This document shows, in pieces, positions 35,333 through 44,629 of a DNA stretch of 64,000 nucleotides (position 1 is its first letter; the number at the start of each line of letters is the position of its first letter). Under the pieces are notes generated by a model that was not told the DNA's origin, made no database searches, and was given only the letters and a program-made list of their open reading frames with translations. The DNA comes from Actinacidiphila yanglinensis. GTDB taxonomy: Bacteria; Actinomycetota; Actinomycetes; Streptomycetales; Streptomycetaceae. A program made the translations under genes and the position numbers. The DNA lies in assembly GCF_900107965.1 (NCBI RefSeq), contig NZ_FNVU01000006.1, positions 125,969 through 189,968 on the forward strand, given 5' to 3'.

Positions 35333-35704
35333 TCAGACGCCCATCAGGTCGCAGACGAAGATCAGCGTCTCGCCGGGGGCGATCGCGCTGCCGGCGCCGC
35401 GGTCGCCGTAGGCGAGGTGCGCGGGGATGGTCAGCTGCCGGCGGCCGCCGACCTTCATGCCCTGCACGCCCTGGTCCCAGCCGGCGATGACCTGGCCGAC
35501 GCCGAGCTGGAACTGGAGCGGCGTGCCGCGGTTCCAGCTCGCGTCGAACTCCTCGCCGGTGGAGAAGGCGACGCCGACGTAGTGGACGGAGACGGTGTCG
35601 CCGGCCTTCGCGGCCGGGCCGTCGCCCTCCCAGATGTCCTTGATCTCCAGGTCGGCCGGCGGCTCGCCGCCCGGGAAGTCGATCTCGGGCTTGTCGATGC
35701 TCAC
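35333..35704 (-). CDS. FKBP-type peptidyl-prolyl cis-trans isomerase, cytosolic
   Basis: A single FKBP domain of 123 residues (GDTVSVHYVGVAFSTGEEFDASW, VIAGWDQGVQGMKVGGRRQL, HLAYGDRGAG in order) with all core aromatic residues (Tyr, Phe, Asp, Trp). Prolyl isomerase acting on newly made proteins. A tandem lipoprotein relative is coded 50 bases upstream on the same strand. Confidence 0.95.
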   Translation of the reverse strand: MSIDKPEIDFPGGEPPADLEIKDIWEGDGPAAKAGDTVSVHYVGVAFSTGEEFDASWNRGTPLQFQLGVGQVIAGWDQGVQGMKVGGRRQLTIPAHLAYGDRGAGSAIAPGETLIFVCDLMGV

Positions 35705-35753
35705 TGCGATGCTCCTTGTGCTGTTGCGGGCAACCCGGACAGTCTTGCAGACC

Positions 35754-36773
35754 TCACAGGATGGCCAGCACGTCCAGGGTGAAGACCAGCGTCGCGTTCT
35801 TCGGGATGCCGCTGCCCGACGGCGGGTTGGCCCCGTAGGCGAGCGATCCGGGCGTCACCAGCAGGATCCGGCTGCCGGCCTTCTTGCCGACCAGGCCCTC
35901 CTGCCAGCCCTTGATGAGCTGGCTCAGCTCGAACCCGGCCAGCTCGCCCCGGCTGTAGCTGGAGTCGAACTCCTTGCCGGTGGTCCACACCTTGCCCTGG
36001 TACTGCGCCAGCACGGAGTCGGTGGACTTGATCACCGGCCCGTCGCCTTCCAGGATGTACTCCGAGACCAGCTTGGTGGGCGCCTTGGCGCCCTTCGGGA
36101 TGGTCAGCGACGGGATCTTGCCGTCGGTGTTGGTACCGGACTTCGGCAGGTCGGCGTTGGTCTGCGGGACCACCTTCCCGGTCGACGAACTCTTGCCGTT
36201 GAAGCGGTTCAGCACGTCGATGACGAACACCAGCGTGTCCGTGCCCTTGATCCCGGCCTGCGGCTCGCCGCTGCTGCCGTAGCCGAGCGACGGCGGGATC
36301 GCCATCTCGACCCGGCTGTTCACCTGCTGGCCGAGCAGTCCCTCGTCCCAGCCGGGGATGACCTTCCCCTGCCCGATCACGTTCGTGTACGGGCCGCGGC
36401 CGAAGGAGGTGTCGAAGACCTTGGCCGTGTCCCAGATCTGGCCCAGGTAGTTCACCTGGACGTAGTCGCCGCCGGCGATCTTCGGCCCGTCGCCCTTGAT
36501 CACCGTCTTGACGGCGAGCTTGGAGGAGGGGGTGCCGCTGCCCTTGGCGATGGTCGGCTTCTGGTTGAAGCCCTTGCCCGCGGTGATCGTCGGCACCGGG
36601 CCGGACACGATCTCGGTCTTCGGGGTCGCCGAGGCGGACGGTGAAGCGCTCGACGGAGTCGTCGAGGGTGGCGTCGAACTGGGCGTCGCCGAGCCGCTCT
36701 TGCTGTCGTCGCCGCAGCCGGCGGCGGTGAGCATGAGCGCGGGGACGGCGAGCAGTACGGAGCGTCGGCGCAC
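35754..36773 (-). CDS. FKBP-type peptidyl-prolyl isomerase lipoprotein with two FKBP domains
   Basis: A signal peptide ends in the lipobox LTAAGC (Cys20), so the 339-residue protein is anchored to the outer face of the membrane. A Ser/Thr/Pro linker follows, then two FKBP domains: domain 1 (GDYVQVNYLGQIWDTAKVFDTS, VIPGWDEGLLGQQ) and domain 2 (DSVLAQYQGKVWTTGKEFDSSY, LIKGWQEGLVGKKAG). The GTG has GAGGA upstream. Probable folding factor for exported proteins. Confidence 0.92.
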   Translation of the reverse strand: MRRRSVLLAVPALMLTAAGCGDDSKSGSATPSSTPPSTTPSSASPSASATPKTEIVSGPVPTITAGKGFNQKPTIAKGSGTPSSKLAVKTVIKGDGPKIAGGDYVQVNYLGQIWDTAKVFDTSFGRGPYTNVIGQGKVIPGWDEGLLGQQVNSRVEMAIPPSLGYGSSGEPQAGIKGTDTLVFVIDVLNRFNGKSSSTGKVVPQTNADLPKSGTNTDGKIPSLTIPKGAKAPTKLVSEYILEGDGPVIKSTDSVLAQYQGKVWTTGKEFDSSYSRGELAGFELSQLIKGWQEGLVGKKAGSRILLVTPGSLAYGANPPSGSGIPKNATLVFTLDVLAIL

Positions 36774-36866
36774 GGAGTTCCTCGTTAGTGTCGTCGGGGT
36801 GGGGGGGTGCGTTCGGTGTGTCACGTGGGGGGAACACAAGTACAGCCCCACACCCTACGGCGTGCG

Positions 36867-36899
36867 ACAGGCCCCGTACGAGATCCGCACGGGGCCTGT
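36867..36899 (-). terminator. Terminator after pafA
   Basis: Perfect 11-base arms ACAGGCCCCGT and ACGGGGCCTGT with an 11-base loop, 54 bases past the pafA stop on the same strand. Confidence 0.75.
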
Positions 36900-36952
36900 G
36901 TTCACACTGGGGCGGGTGTTCCGCCGGAATTCCTCGGGGTCACGCCCCGCGG

Positions 36953-38314
36953 TCACATTCCGGCGATCAGTTTCTCCACCCGGTCGTCCACCGAACGGAA
37001 CGGGTCCTTGCACAGCACGGTGCGCTGCGCCTGGTCGTTCAGCTTCAGGTGGACCCAGTCGACGGTGAAGTCGCGCCGCTGCTCCTGGGCGCGGCGGATG
37101 AAGTCGCCACGCAGCCGGGCCCGGGTGGTCTGCGGGGGCACCGACTTGGCCTCGAAGATCTTCAGGTCACTGCAGATCCGCTTGGCCTGGCCCTTGCGCT
37201 CCAGCAGGTAGTACAACCCGCGGCGACGGTGGATGTCGTGGTACGCGAGGTCTATCTGCGCGACCCGCGGGTGGGACATGGTGAGGTTGTCGCGGTTCCG
37301 GTAGCGCTCGATGAGCTGGTACTTCATCACCCAGTCGATCTCGGAGCCGATCTTCGACAGGTCACCGCTGCCGATCGACTCCAGAGCGCGGCCCCACAGT
37401 TCGAGCACCTGGTCGATGACCCCGCTGCGGATGCCGCGGCGCTCGCAGAACTCCACGGCCTTGGAGTAGTACTCCTGCTGGATGTCGAGCGCGGACGCCT
37501 CCCGGCCGGAGGCGAGCCGGACCTTGCGGCGGCCGGTGATGTCGTGGCTGACCTCGCGGATGGCCCGGATCGGGTTCTCCAGGGTCAGGTCGCGCATCAC
37601 GGTGCCGGCCTCGATCATCCGCAGCACCAGGTCGGTGGCGCCGACCTTGAGCAGCATCGTCGTCTCCGACATGTTGGAGTCGCCGACGATGACGTGCAGC
37701 CTGCGGTAGCGCTCGGCGTCGGCATGCGGCTCGTCGCGGGTGTTGATGATCGGCCGGGACCGGGTGGTCGCCGAGCTGACGCCCTCCCAGATGTGCTCCG
37801 CGCGCTGGCTCACGCAGAAGACGGCACCGCGCGGGGTCTGCAGCACCTTGCCCGCGCCGCACAGCAACTGCCGGGTGACGAGGAACGGAATGAGGATGTC
37901 CGCCAGCCGGGAGAATTCGCCGTGCCTGGCGACCAGGTAATTCTCATGGCAACCGTAGGAGTTGCCGGCCGAGTCGGTGTTGTTCTTGAACAGGTAGACA
38001 TCACCCGCGATGCCCTCCTCGTGCAGCCGCCGTTCGGCGTCCACCAGAAGGCCCTCGAGGATGCGCTCACCGGCTTTGTCGTGCGTGACGAGTTCGGTGA
38101 CGTTGTCGCACTCGGGAGTGGCGTACTCCGGGTGCGAGCCGACGTCGAGATAGAGGCGGGCCCCATTGCGGAGGAAAACATTGCTGCTGCGGCCCCATGA
38201 CACGACACGGCGGAAGAGGTACCGCGCCACCTCGTCAGGGGACAGACGCCGCTGTCCCCTGAACGTGCATGTGACGCCGTACTCGTTCTCCAGCCCGAAA
38301 ATGCGGCGGTCCAT
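36953..38314 (-). CDS. pafA: Pup--protein ligase PafA
   Basis: A 453-residue carboxylate-amine ligase of the glutamine-synthetase superfamily. It shows [16 protein letters not shown] at the N-terminus, [43 protein letters not shown] and [20 protein letters not shown] in order, all hallmarks of the PafA/Dop family; the lack of the Dop loop and the shorter length make it PafA. It attaches Pup through its C-terminal Glu to substrate lysines with ATP. Confidence 0.97.
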   Translation of the reverse strand: MDRRIFGLENEYGVTCTFRGQRRLSPDEVARYLFRRVVSWGRSSNVFLRNGARLYLDVGSHPEYATPECDNVTELVTHDKAGERILEGLLVDAERRLHEEGIAGDVYLFKNNTDSAGNSYGCHENYLVARHGEFSRLADILIPFLVTRQLLCGAGKVLQTPRGAVFCVSQRAEHIWEGVSSATTRSRPIINTRDEPHADAERYRRLHVIVGDSNMSETTMLLKVGATDLVLRMIEAGTVMRDLTLENPIRAIREVSHDITGRRKVRLASGREASALDIQQEYYSKAVEFCERRGIRSGVIDQVLELWGRALESIGSGDLSKIGSEIDWVMKYQLIERYRNRDNLTMSHPRVAQIDLAYHDIHRRRGLYYLLERKGQAKRICSDLKIFEAKSVPPQTTRARLRGDFIRRAQEQRRDFTVDWVHLKLNDQAQRTVLCKDPFRSVDDRVEKLIAGM

Positions 38315-38323
38315 GTCTGAACA

Positions 38324-39580
38324 TTACGCCTGATGCGACGTGCTGAAACGGGGATCGGGGGCACGGTTTGGATCTTTTTCTGCGACGACCCGATCGGTTT
38401 CGACGTCCCGCACCGTCAGGATTCGCCCGGTGGACAGCAGTACGCCCAGCGCCACGGCACCGGACACCGCGCAAACACCGAATCCTGCGGCGGTTCCACC
38501 ATGTTGCGCGGCCACTCCGGCGACCGCCGTTCCCAGCGCCGCGCCGACTCCCATCGCGGTGACCACCCAGGAGAACGCCTCCGTCACGGTGCCCCGCGGG
38601 GCGTGCCGGTCCACCACCAGGAAGCCGCACGCCAGGGTCGGCGCCAGGAAGAGCCCGGCCAGGGCGGAGAGCAGCAGCATCCAGCCCAGCGCCGGGGCGA
38701 GCATCAGCAGCGGGTAGCAGGCGGCCAGGCCCACCGCGAGCAGCCGCAGCCGTCGCTCCGGGGGGCCGGCGAAGGAGCGGCCGCCGTAGACGATCCCGCC
38801 GATCAGCGCGCCGGCGCCGTTGGCGGCCAGCACGTAGGCCGCGGCCGAGCCGCCACCGTGCGCGTCCGCGTAGGCGACGGCGGCCAGCGAGAAGGCGCCC
38901 AGCGCGTTGCCGACGAAGAAGCAGGCGCCCAGCAGCACCAGCAGCCCGGGCGAGCGCAGGGCGCCCAGCCAGTGCGGCTCGCGGGCCTGGGCGCGCCAGT
39001 TCCGCGACGGCCCGGAGCTGACCACCACCAGGGTGCCCGCCACGCCGAGCAGCCCGGCCAGCACCAGCGCCGCGGCCTCGGAGGCGACCGCGACCGCGGC
39101 GGTGACCAGCAGCGGCCCGAGCGTGAAGAGCACCTCCTGGGCCGCCGCGTCCAGCGCGTACGCCCGCTGCACCTGCTCCTCGCGCTCCAGCACCACCGGC
39201 CACAGCGCCCGCAGGCCGCCCTCCAGCGGCGGCGTGGCGACCCCGGCGAGCAGCACCGCGGCGATCGCCACGGGCAGCGGCCGCGGGCCGGTCGCGGCGA
39301 GCAGGCAGAAGCCCGCCGCGGCCAGCAGCGCCGCCGCCGTCATCACCCGCGGCTGCCCGCGCCGGTCCACCGCGCGGCCCAGCAGCGGCTGCCCGAGCGC
39401 CATCGCCAGCCCGTACAGCGCCGACAGGCCGCCGGCCAGCCCGTACCCGGCCCCGTGCGCCCGCAGGAACAGCACGATCGCCAGCGCGGACATCCCGTTG
39501 GGCAGCCGCCCCAGCAGGGTGCCGCCGAGCAGTCGCACGGCGTGCCGGGTGCGCAGCAGGTCGCCGTAGCTGCTCGCCAT
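38324..39580 (-). CDS. MFS transporter
   Basis: A 418-residue 12-helix transporter with the motif A-like PLLGRAVDRRGQPRVM. The ATG is preceded by GGGGGGAG. It lies between pafA and a divergent LacI regulator across a 49-base promoter with a palindrome, so it is probably the target of that regulator. This pair within the proteasome locus recurs in streptomycetes; the substrate is unknown. Confidence 0.85.
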   Translation of the reverse strand: MASSYGDLLRTRHAVRLLGGTLLGRLPNGMSALAIVLFLRAHGAGYGLAGGLSALYGLAMALGQPLLGRAVDRRGQPRVMTAAALLAAAGFCLLAATGPRPLPVAIAAVLLAGVATPPLEGGLRALWPVVLEREEQVQRAYALDAAAQEVLFTLGPLLVTAAVAVASEAAALVLAGLLGVAGTLVVVSSGPSRNWRAQAREPHWLGALRSPGLLVLLGACFFVGNALGAFSLAAVAYADAHGGGSAAAYVLAANGAGALIGGIVYGGRSFAGPPERRLRLLAVGLAACYPLLMLAPALGWMLLLSALAGLFLAPTLACGFLVVDRHAPRGTVTEAFSWVVTAMGVGAALGTAVAGVAAQHGGTAAGFGVCAVSGAVALGVLLSTGRILTVRDVETDRVVAEKDPNRAPDPRFSTSHQA

Positions 39581-39599
39581 GGCCGCTCCCCCCTCACGT

Positions 39600-39611
39600 G
39601 TTACGTATAAC
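39600..39611. promoter_or_regulatory. Candidate LacI-family operator and -10 region
   Basis: GTTACGTATAAC has matching GTTA/TAAC arms, and ATACGTA recurs at 39621-39627. It lies between the divergent MFS and LacI starts and includes TATAAC as a possible -10. Cross-regulation is inferred. Confidence 0.5.
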
Positions 39612-39629
39612 GTCCGGGTCATACGTACC

Positions 39630-40700
39630 ATGTCGGCAACTCACGGGTCCAGCCGTGGGACAGGTTTCGGAAGGCGGCGGGCTGCGTTGGCCGGGAGCGA
39701 TCGACCCACCTCGCGGGATGTGGCGCGGGCGGCCGGCGTGTCGCAGGCGACGGTGTCGCTGGTGCTCGGCGGGAAGTGGCGCGGGCGGGTCTCCGAGCGG
39801 ACCGCGGACGCGGTGCGCCGGGCGGCGGGCGAGTTGGAGTACCGGCCGAACCTGGCCGCGCGCAGCCTGCGGCTGGGCCGGACCAGGACCGCGCTGCTGG
39901 TGGTGCCCGCGCTCACCCACGAGTACTTCGCCCGGGTGTACACCGGGGCGGCCCGGGTGGCCGACGAGCACGACTTCGGGGTGGTGCTCTACCCCTCGCC
40001 CGAGGGGACCGGTCCGGCCCGCGACCCGTTCGGCTCCGCGCGGGCGGCGATCGACGGGGTGATCGCCTCGTCGATGGCGGCGGACGCGCTCAGCGGGATC
40101 GCCGACGGCGGGCTGCCGTTGGTGATGCTGGACAGCGGCCCCGGCGCGGCCGGCGGCCCCCCGACCGTGGATCTCGCCGTCGCGGACGGCATCCGCCAGG
40201 TCGTCCGGCACCTGGTGGGACTCGGCCACCGCCGGATCACCCACCTCGCCGCGGACGTGGACACCTGGACCTTCCGGGTCCGCGCGCAGACGGTCCGCGA
40301 GGAACTGGCCGGGGTGGCGGGGGCGGAACTCGCCACCGAGCGGTGCGAACTGGACGTCGGGCCGGCCCGGGCGGCGGCCGTGCGCGCCCTCACCGCCCCC
40401 GGCCGCCGCCCCACCGCCCTGCTGTGCGACGGCGACGTCCTGGCCGCGGGTGCCTGCAAGGCCGCACGCGGCCTCGGTCTCAGGGTGCCTGACGACGTGT
40501 CGGTCTCCGGCTTCGACGATCTCTCGCTGGCGACCGCGCTCGACCCCGAACTGACCACGGTCCGGCTCCCCGCCGAGGACGTGGGTGCCCGGGGCATGTC
40601 AGCCCTCCTCGCCCTCCTCGACGGCGCCCCGACCCCCCCGACCGAACTCCCCGTCCACCTCATCCCCCGCGCCTCCACCTCCCCCCCACCCACGGACTGA
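39630..40700 (+). CDS. LacI-family transcriptional regulator
   Basis: N-terminal HTH (RDVARAAGVSQATVSLVLGG, then SERTADAVRRAAGELEYRPN) and a periplasmic-binding-type effector domain (TALLVVPALTHEYFARVYTGA, VSVSGFDDLSLATALDPELTTV, in parts) over 356 residues. It is divergent from the MFS gene. The sequence does not identify its effector. Confidence 0.9.
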   Translation: MSATHGSSRGTGFGRRRAALAGSDRPTSRDVARAAGVSQATVSLVLGGKWRGRVSERTADAVRRAAGELEYRPNLAARSLRLGRTRTALLVVPALTHEYFARVYTGAARVADEHDFGVVLYPSPEGTGPARDPFGSARAAIDGVIASSMAADALSGIADGGLPLVMLDSGPGAAGGPPTVDLAVADGIRQVVRHLVGLGHRRITHLAADVDTWTFRVRAQTVREELAGVAGAELATERCELDVGPARAAAVRALTAPGRRPTALLCDGDVLAAGACKAARGLGLRVPDDVSVSGFDDLSLATALDPELTTVRLPAEDVGARGMSALLALLDGAPTPPTELPVHLIPRASTSPPPTD

Positions 40701-40735
40701 CCCGCAGGGGTTCACTTCAGTGGCGCGTGGCGGCA

Positions 40736-40760
40736 CCTCCCAGGCGAAGCTCTGGGGGAG
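40736..40760. repeat. Dispersed streptomycete hairpin repeat, copy 1
   Basis: CCTCCCAGGCGAAGCTCTGGGGGAG can fold through CTCCCAG against CTGGGGGAG. The AGGCGAAGCTCTGGGGGAG part recurs exactly at 48846-48864. It lies between the convergent lacI and prcA genes. Similar small hairpin elements are scattered in streptomycete genomes. Confidence 0.65.
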
Positions 40761-40835
40761 AACCGCGCGAGCAACCCCCACCGACAGGTGGTCCCTCAAC
40801 CGACAGCACCACCCACCCCGGGGGGTCAGGGGCCC

Positions 40836-41588
40836 CTACTCCTCGTCGTCGTCCGAAGGCTCATCCGTCTTCGTGGTCGCCGCACTCTCCGTCTCCAGCA
40901 ACCGCGACAGCTGGCGACCCAGGATCCGCTTGAACTTCCGCTGCTGCGGCCGGGTGCGGTCCAGCACCGCGACCTCGAGCTGCTCGGCGGTGAGCTGCCG
41001 CTCGCTGTTCCCGTTGCTGTCCCGCGCGAGCGACTCGACGGCCAGCGCCAGCGCCTCCGCGAGGGTCATCCCGTCCCGGTGCCGCTGGTCGAGGTAGCTG
41101 CCGATCTGGTCGGAGTTGCCGCCGACGGCGACCGCCCCGTGCTCGTCCACGATCGAGCCGTCGTGCGGAAGCCGGTAGATCTGGTCGTCCTCGGGAGCGG
41201 CGCCGACCTCGGCGACGATCAGCTCCACTTCGTACGGCTTCTCGCCGACGCTGGAGAAGATGGTGCCGAGGGTCTGCGCGTACACGTTGGCCAGCCCGCG
41301 GGCGGTGACGTCGTCGCGGTCGTACGTGTACCCGCGCAGGTCGGCGTAACGGACGCCGCCGATCCGCAGGTTCTCGAACTCGTTGTACTTGCCGACGGCG
41401 GCGAAGGCGATCCGGTCGTAGATCTCGCTGACCTTGTGCAGCGCGCGGGAGGGGTTCTCGGCGACGAAGACGATGCCGTCGGTGTACTGGAGGACGACGA
41501 CGCTGCGACCGCGTGCGATGCCCTTGCGGGCGTACTCCGCGCGGTCCGCCATGGCCTGCTGGGGCGAAACGTAAAACGGCGTGGACAC
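40836..41588 (-). CDS. prcA: 20S proteasome alpha subunit
   Basis: A 250-residue alpha-type subunit: N-terminal [22 protein letters not shown] (gate helix), [16 protein letters not shown] and [11 protein letters not shown]. The C-terminal tail is acidic (PSDDDEE). Alpha rings cap the 20S core and dock the ARC ATPase. GTG start, 132 bases after prcB. Confidence 0.96.
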   Translation of the reverse strand: MSTPFYVSPQQAMADRAEYARKGIARGRSVVVLQYTDGIVFVAENPSRALHKVSEIYDRIAFAAVGKYNEFENLRIGGVRYADLRGYTYDRDDVTARGLANVYAQTLGTIFSSVGEKPYEVELIVAEVGAAPEDDQIYRLPHDGSIVDEHGAVAVGGNSDQIGSYLDQRHRDGMTLAEALALAVESLARDSNGNSERQLTAEQLEVAVLDRTRPQQRKFKRILGRQLSRLLETESAATTKTDEPSDDDEE

Positions 41589-41720
41589 CGGCTCAACCGT
41601 GCCTTTCTGCTGTCGTCGGCGCTGGGTGGGTCAAAGGGCCCGAGGAACGCGGTGGGTGACCAGGGGTCAGCGGGTGGCCGGGCCGGGCCGAGGGGGCCCG
41701 GCCGACCGGTCGGACGCCGG

Positions 41721-42566
41721 TCACAGCACCTCGGCCCGCGGTCCGTCGGGGAACTCGAGCCGGCCGTCGAGCACCGAGCGGGCGATGGAGGCGACGTCGG
41801 AGTCGGCGTACCTGCGGTAGCCGTCCTCGGTGATGACGGTCACCACCGGGAAGATCCGCCGGGTCATGTCGGGGCCGCCGGTGGCGGAGTCGTCGTCCGC
41901 CGCGTCGTACAGCGCCTGGACGACGGCGGTGACGGTCTGCTGCTCGGTCAGGTCCTTGCGGTAGAGCTTCTTCAGCGCGCCGCGGGCGAAGACCGAGCCG
42001 GAGCCGGTGGAGGCGAAGCCGAGCTCCTCGCTGCGGCCGCCGGTGACGTCGTAGGAGAAGATCCGGCCCCTGGCGCGATCCGTGTCGTACCCCGCGAACA
42101 GCGGGACGACGGCGAGGCCCTGCAGGGCCATCCCGAGGTTGCCGCGGATCATCGTGGACAGCCGGTTGGCCTTGCCCTCCAGCGAGAGGGTGGCGCCCTC
42201 GATCTTCTCGTAGTGCTCCAGCTCCAGCTGGAAGAGCTTGACCATCTCGACCGCCAGGCCCGCGGTGCCGGCGATGCCGACCGCGGAGAACTCGTCGGCC
42301 GGGAAGACCTTCTCGATGTCGCGCTGGGCGATCACGTTGCCCATCGTGGCGCGGCGGTCGCCGGCCAGTACGACACCGGAGTCGAAGACGGCGGCGACGA
42401 TGGTGGTGCCGTGCGGCAGCTCGATCGCACCCTTGACCGCGGGCAGGGTCCGGTTGCCCGGCAGCAGCTCGGGCGAGTGCTCACCGAGGAAGTCCAGGAA
42501 GGACGACGAGCCGGGCGTCAGGAAGGCAGCCGGCAGATGCCCGGGCTTACGAGTGTTGGCTTCCAC
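41721..42566 (-). CDS. prcB: 20S proteasome beta subunit, pro-form
   Basis: The 281-residue precursor has a 53-residue propeptide ending in ELPHG, followed by the catalytic Thr54 ([23 protein letters not shown]). The Asp and Lys/Arg of the active-site set ([10 protein letters not shown]) are present. Self-cleavage at Gly-Thr exposes Thr as the nucleophile. GTG start with AAGGAA upstream. Confidence 0.96.
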   Translation of the reverse strand: MEANTRKPGHLPAAFLTPGSSSFLDFLGEHSPELLPGNRTLPAVKGAIELPHGTTIVAAVFDSGVVLAGDRRATMGNVIAQRDIEKVFPADEFSAVGIAGTAGLAVEMVKLFQLELEHYEKIEGATLSLEGKANRLSTMIRGNLGMALQGLAVVPLFAGYDTDRARGRIFSYDVTGGRSEELGFASTGSGSVFARGALKKLYRKDLTEQQTVTAVVQALYDAADDDSATGGPDMTRRIFPVVTVITEDGYRRYADSDVASIARSVLDGRLEFPDGPRAEVL

Positions 42567-42623
42567 GCGATTCCTTCCACACGATCATGGTGTTTGGTAC
42601 GGACCCTACCCATGGGCCCGACA

Positions 42624-42663
42624 TCCATCCGCCCCGCGGTCCGGTGGGCGCGGGGCGGATGGA
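42624..42663 (-). other. Perfect 15-bp stem-loop between pup and prcBA
   Basis: Arms TCCATCCGCCCCGCG (42624-42638) and its exact complement (42649-42663) flank a 10-base loop, immediately after the pup stop in transcription direction. It may be a partial terminator or an mRNA stabiliser that makes pup transcripts more abundant than prcB-prcA. Confidence 0.7.
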
Positions 42664-42674
42664 GGGGCGAGCGA

Positions 42675-42893
42675 TCACTCGCCGCCCTTCTGGACGAAGG
42701 AGCGCACGAAGTCCTCGGCGTTCTCCTCCAGGACGTCGTCGATCTCGTCCAGAACCGAGTCCACGTCGTCCGAAAGCTTCTCGTGGCGCTCCTTGAGCTC
42801 GTCGGCGGTCTTGGCGTCCTCCTGGACCTCCTCGACCTCGTCCGTGGAACGCGTAGCCCGCTGCTGTCCGCCGTCGGTGTCCTTGGTGGCCAT
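42675..42893 (-). CDS. pup: Prokaryotic ubiquitin-like protein Pup, ending in Glu
   Basis: The 72-residue intrinsically disordered protein has the Pup C-terminal helix region (LSDDVDSVLDEIDDVLEEN, then FVRSFVQKGGE). The last codon before TGA is GAG, giving Gly-Gly-Glu. Many mycobacterial and streptomycete Pups end in Gly-Gly-Gln and need deamidation by Dop before ligation; this one should be ligation-ready. An upstream in-frame start would add MRD only. It lies between dop and prcB on the same strand. Confidence 0.96.
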   Translation of the reverse strand: MATKDTDGGQQRATRSTDEVEEVQEDAKTADELKERHEKLSDDVDSVLDEIDDVLEENAEDFVRSFVQKGGE

Positions 42894-43025
42894 GTCCCTC
42901 ACCCCGCTCGGTTGCGTGCCTACAAGATCAGACCCTACAAGGAGGGTCCGTCTCCGGCCCTCGAATACGACAACGTCCGAGTGCTACCGACTTGATTCCC
43001 GGTTCTGGCCCGTTTCAGCCGTGGA

Positions 43026-44537
43026 TCAGCCGCCGGACAGGATCCGGACCAGTTCCTCGGCCGTACGGCACCGGTCCAGCAGCTCTTTCACGTGGTTGCG
43101 GGTACCGCGCAGCGGCTCCAGGGTGGGCACGCGCTGGAGGGAGTCCCGGCCGGGCAGGTCGAAGATCACCGAGTCCCAGGAGGCGGCGGCCACGTCGTCG
43201 GCGTACTGCTCCAGGCAGCGGCCGCGGAAGTAGGCCCTGGTGTCCTCCGGAGGCTGCTGTACGGCCCGCAGGACGTCCTCCTCGGTCAGCAGGCGCTTGA
43301 TCCGCCCCCGGGCCGCCAGACGGTTGTAGAGGCCCTTGTCGGGCCGTACGTCGGCGTACTGCAGGTCGACCAGGTGCAGGCGGGCGGCGTCCCAGTCCAG
43401 GTTGTCGCGGCGCCGGTAGCCCTCCAGCAGCTCCAGTTTCGCCACCCAGTCCAGCTCGCCGGCCAGGCTCATCGGGTCGCTCTCCAGGCGGCCCAGGACG
43501 TCCTCCCAGCGAGCCAGCACGTCCCTGGTCTGCTCGTCGGCGTCGCCGCCGTACCGCTCCTCGACGTATTTGCGGGCGAGGTCGAAGTACTCCATCTGAA
43601 GTTGTACAGCGGTCAACTTCCTGCCGTTGCGGAGCGTGACGAGCTGCTTCAGACCGGGGTCGTGGGAGACCTCGTGCAGGGTCCGCACCGGCTGGTCGAC
43701 GGCGAGGTCGACCTTGATGAAGCCCTCCTCGATCATGGACAGCACCAGGGAGGTGGTGCCCAGCTTGAGGTAGGTGGAGATCTCCGAGAGGTTGGCGTCG
43801 CCGATGATGACGTGCAGCCGGCGGTACTTCTCCGCGTCGGAGTGCGGCTCGTCGCGGGTGTTGATGATGGGGCGCTTGAGGGTGGTCTCCAGGCCGACCT
43901 CGACCTCGAAGTAGTCGGCCCGCTGGCTCAGCTGGAAGCCGTCGTCGTGGCCGTCCTGGCCGATGCCGACCCGGCCCGCGCCGGTGACGACCTGCCGCGA
44001 GACGAAGAAGGGCGTCAGGTGCCGCACGATGTCCGAGAACGCGGTCTCCCGGCGCATCAGGTAGTTCTCGTGGGTGCCGTACGAGGCGCCCTTGTTGTCG
44101 GTGTTGTTCTTGTACAGGTGGATCGGCTGGGCACCGGGCAGCTGGGCGGCGCGCACCGCGGCCTCGGCCATGATCCGCTCGCCGGCCTTGTCCCACAGCA
44201 CCGCGTCGCGCGGGTTGGTGATCTCCGGCGAGGAGTACTCCGGATGGGCGTGGTCGACGTACAGCCGGGCCCCGTTGGTGAGGATCACGTTGGCGAGGCC
44301 GATGTCCTCGTCCGTGAGCTGGGTGGAGTCAGCCGCCTCCCGGGCGAGGTCGAAGCCGCGGGCGTCCCGCAGCGGGTTCTCCTCCTCGAAGTCCCAGCGG
44401 GCGCGGCGCGCCCGGTGCATCGCCGCCGCGTAGGCGTTGACGATCTGGGACGAGGTGAGCATGGCATTGGCGTTGGGGTGCCCGGGGACGGAGATGCCGT
44501 ACTCCGTCTCGATGCCCATTACTCGCCGTACGGTCAT
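43026..44537 (-). CDS. dop: Pup deamidase/depupylase Dop
   Basis: A 503-residue paralogue of PafA ([78 protein letters not shown]). The extra segment near residue 40-75 is the Dop loop. It deamidates Pup-Gln and removes Pup from substrates. With a Glu-ending Pup here, only depupylation seems needed. Catalytic Asp in the [13 protein letters not shown] region is kept. Confidence 0.96.
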   Translation of the reverse strand: MTVRRVMGIETEYGISVPGHPNANAMLTSSQIVNAYAAAMHRARRARWDFEEENPLRDARGFDLAREAADSTQLTDEDIGLANVILTNGARLYVDHAHPEYSSPEITNPRDAVLWDKAGERIMAEAAVRAAQLPGAQPIHLYKNNTDNKGASYGTHENYLMRRETAFSDIVRHLTPFFVSRQVVTGAGRVGIGQDGHDDGFQLSQRADYFEVEVGLETTLKRPIINTRDEPHSDAEKYRRLHVIIGDANLSEISTYLKLGTTSLVLSMIEEGFIKVDLAVDQPVRTLHEVSHDPGLKQLVTLRNGRKLTAVQLQMEYFDLARKYVEERYGGDADEQTRDVLARWEDVLGRLESDPMSLAGELDWVAKLELLEGYRRRDNLDWDAARLHLVDLQYADVRPDKGLYNRLAARGRIKRLLTEEDVLRAVQQPPEDTRAYFRGRCLEQYADDVAAASWDSVIFDLPGRDSLQRVPTLEPLRGTRNHVKELLDRCRTAEELVRILSGG

Positions 44538-44582
44538 GCGGCCCTCCTTGCCCTGCTCCGGCTCGTCCGAGCCGAAAACACA

Positions 44583-44619
44583 CCGGCTGCGGGACCCGCT
44601 GGTCGGGACCCGCAGCCGG
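44583..44619 (-). terminator. Stem-loop between arc and dop
   Basis: Perfect 11-base arms CCGGCTGCGGG and CCCGCAGCCGG with a 15-base loop, 11 bases after the arc stop on the same strand. Likely terminator or attenuator before dop. Confidence 0.7.
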
Positions 44620-44629
44620 AGGGTTGTGC

